Both the position numbers and the translations under genes were made by a program. Shown one piece after another: positions 1 to 5,792 of a stretch of 6,682 nucleotides of DNA (the stretch's first letter is position 1; every line of letters begins with the position of its first letter). The notes under the pieces are model-generated. The model searched no databases, was not told where the DNA came from, and was given only the letters and a program-made list of their open reading frames with translations. Where the stretch lies: positions 1 through 6,682 of the forward strand of contig JABUUX010000211.1 in assembly GCA_021442965.1 (NCBI GenBank), written 5' to 3'. The stretch comes from Treponema sp. (GTDB lineage: Bacteria > Spirochaetota > Spirochaetia > Treponematales > Treponemataceae).

Positions 1-671
1 TCTAAAGGAAGTCCGCTTCCGGCAAGGGCGCAGGCACCGATAGGTGAGTAGTCTATACGTTTAAGGCAGTCTGAAAGGCGGTCAATATCTCGAACTAGCA
101 TCCAGCTCCAGGCACAAACGTGATGGGCCAGAGTTACAGGCTGAGCGTGCTGCATGTGTGTAAAGCCCGGCATTAAAGTATTCAGGTTTTCTTCTGCGAT
201 TTTTACAAGAGCCGAAATGAGTGTTTTAAGAGAAGCCTGAAGTTCCGGAATTATGCGTTTTAGGTAAAGCCGTTCATCCAATGCTACCTGGTCATTCCTG
301 CTGCGTCCTGTGTGAACTTTTTTTCCCGCTTCGCCTACGCGGTCTGTAAGGGTAGCTTCTACAAAAGAATGTATGTCTTCTGCGGAATAATCAATTTTAA
401 GGGAACCGGATTCTAAATCAGCTTTTATGGATTCAAGTCCCTTTATAATCTGTTCTGCTTCGTCTTCTGAAATAAGTTTTACGCTTGTAAGCATTTTTGC
501 ATGTGCTATACTTCCGTTTATGTCGTCCAATGCCATACGTTCATCAACGTGGATGGAAGTTTCAAAAGCAACAGCTTCAGCATCGGGACCTTCTTCAAAG
601 CGTCCGTGCCATAATGCTGCATGGTTGTCATTTGTTTTAGTGCCGTGAGCACCTGTCTGATTTGGATTCAT
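1..671 (-). CDS. argH: Argininosuccinate lyase, N-terminal half (3' end outside window)
   Basis: The enzyme splits argininosuccinate into arginine and fumarate, the last step of arginine synthesis, in the cytosol as a homotetramer. I translated the minus strand from the ATG at 671-669 and obtained 223 residues with no stop before the window edge; the family is usually about 460 residues, so roughly half is visible. Family landmarks in order are LDDINGSIAHAKML (48-61), EDIHSFVE (98-105), the signature TGRSRNDQV (121-129) and PGFTHMQHAQPV (168-179), whose Thr171-His172 match the catalytic Thr-His pair. The last visible segment, SPIGACALAGSGLPL, matches the usual region before the central helices. 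The catalytic serine loop lies beyond the edge and cannot be checked. No good Shine-Dalgarno precedes the ATG; the upstream bases read ATGAAGTT. A terminator at 739-775 separates it from the next upstream gene, so it probably has its own promoter. Confidence 0.96.
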   Translation of the reverse strand, partial: MNPNQTGAHGTKTNDNHAALWHGRFEEGPDAEAVAFETSIHVDERMALDDINGSIAHAKMLTSVKLISEDEAEQIIKGLESIKADLESGSLKIDYSAEDIHSFVEATLTDRVGEAGKKVHTGRSRNDQVALDERLYLKRIIPELQASLKTLISALVKIAEENLNTLMPGFTHMQHAQPVTLAHHVCAWSWMLVRDIDRLSDCLKRIDYSPIGACALAGSGLPL

Positions 672-679
672 AACTTCAT

Positions 680-685
680 TTTATA
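680..685 (-). promoter_or_regulatory. Possible -10 hexamer just upstream of argH
   Basis: The minus strand reads TATAAA here, 8 bases before the argH ATG. I see no good -35 hexamer at 16-18 bases, so the call is weak. If real, transcription would begin within a few bases of the start codon, giving an almost leaderless mRNA. That would fit the lack of a Shine-Dalgarno. The whole 672-738 gap is AT-rich, so chance matches are likely. Confidence 0.25.
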
Positions 686-738
686 GTTTTGATGAAGATG
701 TGGAAAGTATTCAAAATAAAGTATTTATGTAGAAAAAT

Positions 739-775
739 AAAAAAAGCCGGTCATTTCACAAGGAAATAACCGGCT
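739..775 (-). terminator. Rho-independent terminator of the exported-protein gene
   Basis: On the minus strand the arms AGCCGGTTATTTC and GAAATGACCGGCT pair over 13 positions, with one G-U wobble and a 5-base loop (CTTGT), followed directly by a run of T (A739-A745 on the plus strand). The hairpin begins 24 bases after the stop codon of the 139-residue gene at 800. It insulates that gene from argH downstream. The long GC-containing stem plus T-tract make this a textbook intrinsic terminator. Confidence 0.92.
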
Positions 776-799
776 CATTGCAATCAAATTTAATAAAAG

Positions 800-1219
800 T
801 TATTTTTTGTATTTGATTGCTGTTTCCCAGTGCTTGTTCTTGTCGCTTGCAGGAACGTCTTTGCGATCAACTACGAGATTTAAATCAGTGCTGAGGGAAA
901 TCGGTTTTGTAATTGAATAAGAACGATTTGTTGCGGCACAGTCAAAGCTGATAACCAGTCCGCTAACACCGGCTTTTACTGTGTAGTTCTGAACTTTATC
1001 TGCAAAAGAAACTACAAGTTCACTGCCTTTGTAAATTTTAATATCGTTGTTACCGATTGTCCAAGTGGCATCCCATTTTGCGTCGTACCAAGATCCAAGT
1101 ACCCAGTCATCAGGGAAACGAATCTGTGAAGCTGGAGCTGTAAGATCAACATCATCTGCTGCCGATACTGCAAAAACACAAAGCATTGCAAGAACTGCTG
1201 CTGCGAATAATTTTTTCAT
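800..1219 (-). CDS. Small exported protein of unknown function (139 aa)
   Basis: I do not recognise this family with confidence. The first 20 residues form a clear Sec signal peptide: MKK, a hydrophobic core rich in Ala, Leu and Val, then AVSA with a likely cut after Ala20, giving a mature protein of about 119 residues that starts ADDVD. Cys14 lies inside the hydrophobic core without a normal lipobox, so a lipoprotein is unlikely. The mature part has alternating polar and hydrophobic stretches typical of beta strands (about 51-56, 66-73, 78-93, 108-118), is Trp-rich near its start (Trp39, 44, 49, 53), and carries a Gly-Ser-Trp at 42-44 that recalls the lipocalin GxW motif; a small lipocalin-like barrel is only a guess. 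It has one cysteine in the mature chain (Cys94) and a basic C-terminus (KYKK). The start is set by GGAGGT 8 bases upstream. Its own promoter and strong terminator suggest a single-gene transcript, with the product in the periplasm or outside the cell. Confidence 0.9.
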   Translation of the reverse strand: MKKLFAAAVLAMLCVFAVSAADDVDLTAPASQIRFPDDWVLGSWYDAKWDATWTIGNNDIKIYKGSELVVSFADKVQNYTVKAGVSGLVISFDCAATNRSYSITKPISLSTDLNLVVDRKDVPASDKNKHWETAIKYKK

Positions 1220-1227
1220 TTAGTAAA

Positions 1228-1233
1228 ACCTCC
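1228..1233 (-). promoter_or_regulatory. Shine-Dalgarno of the 139-aa gene
   Basis: The minus strand reads GGAGGT, 8 bases before the ATG at 1219. It is one of only two strong ribosome binding sites in the window and fixes the start codon at the head of the signal peptide. Confidence 0.88.
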
Positions 1234-1252
1234 ATAAAATGAAACTAATATG

Positions 1253-1282
1253 ATTATATAACCACTAATGAGGAAAAAGCAA
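1253..1282 (-). promoter_or_regulatory. Sigma70-type promoter of the 139-aa gene
   Basis: On the minus strand TTGCTT (1282-1277) and a perfect TATAAT (1258-1253) are separated by 18 bases. The expected transcription start near 1246 would leave a leader of about 27 bases containing the GGAGGT site. This is the best promoter match in the window. With the terminator at 739-775 it defines a monocistronic unit. The upstream pyrophosphatase gene lacks a convincing terminator, so some read-through into this gene is also possible. Confidence 0.72.
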
Positions 1283-1311
1283 TAAAAATTTAGAGAAAAT
1301 GGAGATTATTT

Positions 1312-2967
1312 TTATAATCCTGCATTGGCGATTTGCTCTGTAATCATTGGAACCAGCTGCTTTTTTCGGGAAACAACATCTTTCAGATAGAAAATCCGGT
1401 TTTCCATTTTTTGAAATGTCAGTGCATTTTCAAATTTTTCATCAGCGTCAATTAACAGAACACTGGAAAGTTGTGTTATGTCTGTAACCAGAAGAGCGGC
1501 AAAAAGAGCTTTTCGGTTTTTCCGTTCTATTTCAAGCTGTTCAAAGTAATCATTTTTTCTGGAAAGAATTTCATTTGTATTTCCAACTTCAATCTGGCTG
1601 ATGGTATATACCAGTTTTCCTTCTGTGTATTCTTTCATATCCTGATGAACAACACTTTCAGGAGTACGCCCTGCAATACGACTGCCGGCTTCTAGAATCT
1701 CTTTCCCTAAATCCTGATAGTCCAGATTTGTTATATTTGAAAGATATTCAGCTATGTCGCGGTCTGTATCGGTTGTTGTGGTTGACTGCAGAATAAGTGT
1801 ATCAGACATAATTCCACAAAGGAGAATTGATGCAATGTCCTGTGGAATAGAAATTTTGTTTTCCTGATAAAGCAGTGTGATGAGAGTTGATGTGGAGCCG
1901 ATAGGTTTATTTATGAAAGTAATAGGATATTTTGTAGGCATATTTCCAAGTCTGTGATGGTCAATGATTTCCTGGATGCGGATATTTTCAATACCTTCAC
2001 AAGCCTGTGTTAATTCATTGTGGTCTACAAGAATAGCTTCAACTTTAGGTTCCATATTAAGGTCGTGTTCAGAAATAAGCCCGATAAGTTTATCGTCATC
2101 ATCTACAACCGGAAGACAGTGACACGGAGATGCCTTTAATGCAGGTCTGATTTTATTGATAGTGTCTTCGGCGTGAACTGCCGGGATATTTTTATCACTC
2201 ATTACAGAAACTGGAGTTGAGTAAGCAATCATCATAGAAGTAGCGGCTACCGGATATGGACTGATAAGAACAGAAACTCCATTTTCCTGTGCTTTTTGTC
2301 TGAGTTCTTTTCCCATTACATAGTTTGAAGAAAGAATCAGAAGTTTGATTTTTGCATTTATACAGAGTTCGTGAATACTTTCCCTGTCAGAAGTGATGAC
2401 TACGATATTTTCGTTTTCATGTTCCTTGATTTTTTTTGCAAAAGATTCTGCGTGTGCGGCTCCAACAAGAATAGATGCTTTGAAAATTTCATCTTCATTC
2501 TGAACCACTATAGGCTGTGCATTCAAAGTTTTTGCTATGGCACCTACGGAAGTTGTAATTGGAGTTCTTTTTACAGGATTTAAAAGTGACAGCAGGTTCT
2601 TGGTAAAATGAGAGTAATGAAGAATGGAATGGTAGTGACCTTCCTGGTCTGTTACAGGAATAACACGGACTTTTTCAAAGTCTTCCATTTTTCCAATGGC
2701 ACTCCATACAGATGCATTATCTTTTACGGAGTATTCCAAGTCCGGCATAAAATGTTCAACCTTTGGAGTAAGGTTTGGAAGATATTCCGGACTTGGAACA
2801 TTGAATTTTTTTAATATGTAATCGGTCTGGGGATTCAAATGTCCTGCACGGGCTGCAAAATGATTTTTGAATCCCATTAATTCCTTAAGTTTTGTATAAG
2901 CTACAGCACTTACAACACTGTCTGTATCTGGATTTTTATGACCTATGATATATGTTTTCTTTTCCAT
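1312..2967 (-). CDS. CBS/DRTGG-containing manganese-dependent inorganic pyrophosphatase (family II)
   Basis: This 551-residue cytosolic enzyme should hydrolyse pyrophosphate to two phosphates, pulling biosynthetic reactions forward. The N-terminal DHH domain opens with GHKNPDTDS (9-17), in which His10, Asp14 and Asp16 are metal ligands. It is interrupted by a regulatory insert: a CBS motif (about 73-128), a DRTGG-type domain (about 138-250) and a second CBS motif (about 252-307). The DHH domain resumes with LVDHNE (313-318) and IIDHHR (334-339, the DHH signature), then GSTST (357-361). The DHHA2 domain follows, with GIMSDT (385-390) and SRKK (533-536), the substrate-binding signature of family II enzymes. 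All key residues are present and the length matches known CBS-pyrophosphatases (about 550). In characterised relatives, AMP and ADP inhibit, while ATP or diadenosine polyphosphates activate through the CBS pair; the same control is inferred here. The ATG at 2967 has no clear Shine-Dalgarno. The gene lies 41 bases downstream of the MATE gene on the same strand. Confidence 0.95.
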   Translation of the reverse strand: MEKKTYIIGHKNPDTDSVVSAVAYTKLKELMGFKNHFAARAGHLNPQTDYILKKFNVPSPEYLPNLTPKVEHFMPDLEYSVKDNASVWSAIGKMEDFEKVRVIPVTDQEGHYHSILHYSHFTKNLLSLLNPVKRTPITTSVGAIAKTLNAQPIVVQNEDEIFKASILVGAAHAESFAKKIKEHENENIVVITSDRESIHELCINAKIKLLILSSNYVMGKELRQKAQENGVSVLISPYPVAATSMMIAYSTPVSVMSDKNIPAVHAEDTINKIRPALKASPCHCLPVVDDDDKLIGLISEHDLNMEPKVEAILVDHNELTQACEGIENIRIQEIIDHHRLGNMPTKYPITFINKPIGSTSTLITLLYQENKISIPQDIASILLCGIMSDTLILQSTTTTDTDRDIAEYLSNITNLDYQDLGKEILEAGSRIAGRTPESVVHQDMKEYTEGKLVYTISQIEVGNTNEILSRKNDYFEQLEIERKNRKALFAALLVTDITQLSSVLLIDADEKFENALTFQKMENRIFYLKDVVSRKKQLVPMITEQIANAGL

Positions 2968-3008
2968 ACTTCATAGTCTACCGATTTTAAAAAAAATAAT
3001 CAGTATTT

Positions 3009-4415
3009 TTAAGAATTTGTTTTTTCTTCCAGTTTAAGAGGTTTGATTTTTTTATCATATACTCTTTTATAAAAAATCAGGCTTAATCCAACAGATGCCA
3101 GTTCTGCAATTGGGAAACATAACCAGATAAGGTTTATGTTTCCTGAAAGAGAAAGAAGCCATGCACTTGGAAGTAGTACAATGACCTGACGGCATACCGA
3201 AACAATCATACTGAGCATGGCAGATTGTACTGACTGGAAAACCGATCCCAAAACAATGGCAATAGCAGCTCCGCAGAATGAGGTTGCAATAATTCTCATA
3301 GCAGGTACACCTATTTTAAGCATTTCGTCTGAGGCACTGAATATTTTAAGAAGCTGGGAAGGGAAGATAAGGAATATAAGCATTCCTATAAACATAATTG
3401 CAAAGGCCATAAGGAGTCCTGTTTTAATTGCACTTTTAAGGCGTTTGTAATTTCTGGCTCCATAGTTGTATGCAATGATAGGAACGATTCCGCTGTTCAG
3501 TCCGAATACCGGCATAAAAATAATACTGTTCAGCTTAAAGTAGATACCATATACGGCAATTGCGGTTGGAGTAAAGTTACCAAGAATAATATTTATAAGT
3601 GCTGTTGTTACAGATGTTATTGAACTTAAAATAATTGAAGGGAAGCCTACGCTGTAAATCTGCCCGATAGTTTTTATACTTGGTTTGAAGAATTCTATAA
3701 TTTTGAACTTTATGCTTTTATTGCAGGTGATGTTCAGTATAAGGCCTAGAATACAGGCGTTAATTTGACCTGCAACTGTAGCCCAGGCGGCACCGGCTAT
3801 ACCCATTTCAGGGAACGGACCAATGCCAAAAATCAGAATAGGATCCATAATTATGTTTGTAACTGCACCTACCAGCTGTGTTATCATGGAAAGAAGAGCT
3901 TTCCCTGTTGACTGGAGCAGTTTTTCCATCATAACAGAACCAAACATACCGATTCCCACATAAAGAATGATATTCATATATTCCATGCTGTAACCAAATA
4001 CTTCGGCCTGCTGTACAGGATTGTCTATTTTTTTTACTTGACTTGCAAAGAATGGTTCCATAGCAAAATAACCGACAGCACAGAAAACAAGATATGTAAT
4101 AACTGTAAGGAACAGTCCGTTCATGGCTGTTTTGTTTACGGAATCAAAATCCTTTTGTCCTAGTCGTAAAGAAAGAAGGGCATTAACCCCGACCGATGTT
4201 CCAACCGCAAACGAAATCATCAGGTTTTGAACCGGAAAAGCAAGAGAAACTGCCGTGAGGGCATTTTCAGAAATCTTGGCAACAAAATAGCTGTCTACAA
4301 CATTGTAAAAGGCCTGAACAAGCATAGAAAACATCATTGGAAGAGACATGCTTAGAATCAGGGGGAGAACAGGCATTGTGCCCATTCTGTTTTCTGCAGA
4401 TTTAATTTCACTCAT
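3009..4415 (-). CDS. MATE-family multidrug/metabolite efflux transporter
   Basis: This inner-membrane antiporter would export drugs or metabolites in exchange for Na+ or H+. The substrate cannot be told from sequence. With the ATG at 4415 it has 468 residues, normal for the family, with about twelve hydrophobic segments in two similar halves. Family marks are MGTMPVLPLILSMSLP (11-26) leading into helix 1, YNVVDSYFVAKIS (37-49) with the conserved Asp41, IMDPILIFGIG (189-199) followed by GIAGAAWATVAGQ (205-217), and VPIIAYNYGARN (311-322) in the second half. The C-terminus is basic and cytosolic. The reading frame continues upstream to a TTG at 4445, adding MCEKCIIPAI. I reject that start because the extension has no Shine-Dalgarno, is not typical of the family, and contains a perfect TATAAT that looks like the promoter. 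The gene diverges from galK and may be co-transcribed with the pyrophosphatase gene. Confidence 0.94.
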   Translation of the reverse strand: MSEIKSAENRMGTMPVLPLILSMSLPMMFSMLVQAFYNVVDSYFVAKISENALTAVSLAFPVQNLMISFAVGTSVGVNALLSLRLGQKDFDSVNKTAMNGLFLTVITYLVFCAVGYFAMEPFFASQVKKIDNPVQQAEVFGYSMEYMNIILYVGIGMFGSVMMEKLLQSTGKALLSMITQLVGAVTNIIMDPILIFGIGPFPEMGIAGAAWATVAGQINACILGLILNITCNKSIKFKIIEFFKPSIKTIGQIYSVGFPSIILSSITSVTTALINIILGNFTPTAIAVYGIYFKLNSIIFMPVFGLNSGIVPIIAYNYGARNYKRLKSAIKTGLLMAFAIMFIGMLIFLIFPSQLLKIFSASDEMLKIGVPAMRIIATSFCGAAIAIVLGSVFQSVQSAMLSMIVSVCRQVIVLLPSAWLLSLSGNINLIWLCFPIAELASVGLSLIFYKRVYDKKIKPLKLEEKTNS

Positions 4416-4425
4416 AATGGCGGGA

Positions 4426-4455
4426 ATTATACATTTTTCGCACAATTAATGTAAT
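4426..4455 (-). promoter_or_regulatory. Candidate promoter of the MATE gene
   Basis: The minus strand carries ATTACA (4455-4450), an 18-base spacer and a perfect TATAAT (4431-4426). The -35 matches consensus at four of six positions. The -10 ends only 10 bases before the ATG at 4415, so the transcript would start within a few bases of the start codon. That fits the absence of a Shine-Dalgarno and argues against the TTG start at 4445. Confidence 0.5.
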
Positions 4456-4469
4456 AAGGTGTATTAATT
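4444..4469. repeat. Inverted repeat in the MATE-galK divergent region (possible operator)
   Basis: AATTAAT (4444-4450) and ATTAATT (4463-4469) form a perfect 7-base inverted repeat around a 12-base spacer. It overlaps the candidate -35 of the MATE gene and lies upstream of galK, where a regulator of either gene could bind. The arms are pure A/T in an AT-rich gap and each contains the self-palindrome ATTAAT, so chance is a real possibility. Confidence 0.25.
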
Positions 4470-4476
4470 ATTTCCC

Positions 4477-4503
4477 TTGTTATGTAGCGTTTTTCGATAT
4501 AAA
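4477..4503 (+). promoter_or_regulatory. Possible galK promoter
   Basis: TTGTTA (4477-4482) and TATAAA (4498-4503) are separated by 15 bases, shorter than the usual 16-18. The hexamers each resemble consensus, but the spacing makes the pair weak. TATAAA ends 11 bases before the galK ATG. The region 4446-4514 must hold the galK promoter unless transcription enters from outside, and this is the best candidate. Confidence 0.35.
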
Positions 4504-4514
4504 CTAGAAATATT

Positions 4515-5732
4515 ATGATAACACCAGAAGAATTAAAAGAAGAATATCTTAAAATTTATCACGAATCAGAAAATCCTATTCTGATTGTATCGGCTCCTGC
4601 AAGAATCAACATTATTGGAGAGCATATTGATTATAACGGTGGATTTGTTTTTCCAACCGCTATAGACCGTTATCTTTATGTTGCAATCAGAAAACGCAAT
4701 GATAATAAAGTATTTTACAAAGATCTTTTTTATCACGATGCTTACGAATTTGATATAAATGATAATTTTGAATACAAGGAAGAATATCACTATGGAAATT
4801 ATCTGAATGGTATTCTTGCAATTATGAAGCGAAGAGGTTACAAATTTTCGTGTGGTTTTGAGATGATGATTGCCTCCAATGTTCCATCAGCCGGTGGTAT
4901 TTCTTCCAGTTCTGCTCTTGAATGTGGTTTTGCATGGGCAGTATCTGAACTTTATAAATTAAAAATTTCCAGAAAAGATATTGCGCTGATTGGTCAGCAG
5001 AGTGAGCATGAATTTATGAACGTCAAATGCGGAATTATGGATCAGTATGTAATTGCTACAGCAAAGTCAAATACTGCAGAACTTTTAGATTGCGAAAAAG
5101 TTGAAAGTGAATATGTTCCTCTTAATTTGGGAGATTATAAACTTGTTGTGATGAATACAAAGAAAAAGAGATCTCTTGCAGAATCAAAATATAATGAAAG
5201 ACGTGAAGAATGTGAGAAGGGTTTGGAAATGCTAAAGAATGCCGCACTTCCACTTTCGAAAAATAATGGAGAAAAATATTCAAATACAAAAGATCTTCCT
5301 AATCTTTGCAGTCTTTCACCTTCCCAGTTAGAAGAGTGTAAATCTGCTATTACTGATGAGGTGATTTTGAAACGTGTTCGTCATGCTGTTTCAGAAAATC
5401 AGAGAGTACTTGATGCGGTTCAGGCTCTTAAAAAAGATGACTTGGAAAGCCTTGGAAAGTTGTTATATGCATCGCATGCTTCGCTAAAAGATGATTACGA
5501 AGTTTCTTGTGAAGAACTGGATGTTCTGGTTGAACTTGCTTCACAGATGGATGGCTGTATAGGTGCCCGCATGACAGGTGCCGGATTTGGTGGTTGTGCC
5601 ATAGCTTTAGTTAATTCCCGCCGTGCAGATGCTTTTATGGGAAAAATGAATATAGCTTATACAAAAGCTGTTGGTCATGACGGTAGTTTCTTTGCCTGTT
5701 CAAGCGGCGACGGAGTAAAAATCGTTCAGTAA
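4515..5732 (+). CDS. galK: Galactokinase
   Basis: The enzyme phosphorylates alpha-D-galactose at C1 using ATP, the entry step of the Leloir pathway, in the cytosol. The 405-residue length is normal for GHMP-family galactokinases (about 380-430). The galactokinase signature is APARINIIGEHIDYNGG (27-43): Arg30 matches the catalytic arginine, and Glu36, His37 and Asp39 belong to the sugar-binding site. The ATP-binding GHMP loop is VPSAGGISSSSALE (123-136). GIMDQY (173-178) supplies the catalytic base Asp176. The C-terminal GHMP motif is MTGAGFGGCAIAL (353-365). The NGG after GEHIDY favours galactokinase over N-acetylgalactosamine kinase, though related sugars are not excluded. No galT, galE or galactose transporter gene is in the window. 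The ATG at 4515 has no strong Shine-Dalgarno. The stop codon is part of a small hairpin, and the deacetylase gene begins 60 bases further on the same strand. Confidence 0.95.
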   Translation: MITPEELKEEYLKIYHESENPILIVSAPARINIIGEHIDYNGGFVFPTAIDRYLYVAIRKRNDNKVFYKDLFYHDAYEFDINDNFEYKEEYHYGNYLNGILAIMKRRGYKFSCGFEMMIASNVPSAGGISSSSALECGFAWAVSELYKLKISRKDIALIGQQSEHEFMNVKCGIMDQYVIATAKSNTAELLDCEKVESEYVPLNLGDYKLVVMNTKKKRSLAESKYNERREECEKGLEMLKNAALPLSKNNGEKYSNTKDLPNLCSLSPSQLEECKSAITDEVILKRVRHAVSENQRVLDAVQALKKDDLESLGKLLYASHASLKDDYEVSCEELDVLVELASQMDGCIGARMTGAGFGGCAIALVNSRRADAFMGKMNIAYTKAVGHDGSFFACSSGDGVKIVQ

Positions 5733-5760
5733 AAAGTCCTGCTGGGACCCGCACTTTTTA
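5730..5760 (+). terminator. Weak hairpin at the galK stop codon, possible attenuating terminator
   Basis: TAAAAAGT (5730-5737) and ACTTTTTA (5753-5760) pair perfectly over 8 bases around a 15-base loop. The left arm includes the galK stop codon. The right arm ends in five T, as an intrinsic terminator would, but the stem is mostly A-T and the loop is large. It may reduce rather than stop transcription into the deacetylase gene. Confidence 0.35.
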
Positions 5761-5779
5761 TCCTGTAAAAATTTTTCCA

Positions 5780-5786
5780 AAGGAGG
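5780..5786 (+). promoter_or_regulatory. Strong Shine-Dalgarno of the deacetylase gene
   Basis: AAGGAGG lies 6 bases before the ATG at 5793, an almost ideal ribosome binding site. It fixes the start. An in-frame TAA at 5766-5768 rules out any upstream extension that could carry a signal peptide. Confidence 0.88.
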
Positions 5787-5792
5787 CAGATA

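Noticed and set aside
427..648. Plus-strand open frame opposite argH
   Set aside because: It is antisense to a clear argH coding frame, with low-complexity composition and no ribosome binding site.
1160..1219. Lipobox at Cys14 of the 139-residue protein
   Set aside because: The residues before it (AML) do not fit a lipobox, the cysteine sits inside the hydrophobic core, and a good signal peptidase I site follows at AVSA.
1304..1319. Hairpin GATTAT-TTTT-ATAATC at the end of the pyrophosphatase gene
   Set aside because: The 6-base stem is nearly all A-T and is not followed by a T-tract on the minus strand, so it is not a credible terminator.
1471..2814. Three plus-strand open frames of 68-74 codons opposite the pyrophosphatase gene
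   Set aside because: They are antisense shadows rich in Phe and Cys, without ribosome binding sites or recognisable domains.
2989..2996. Eight-base T run on the minus strand after the MATE stop, as a terminator tail
   Set aside because: Only a 5-base A/T stem can be drawn before it, so I do not call a terminator here.
4416..4445. N-terminal extension of the MATE protein from a TTG start
   Set aside because: It has no Shine-Dalgarno, is atypical of the family, and overlaps a perfect TATAAT; the ATG at 4415 gives a normal MATE length.
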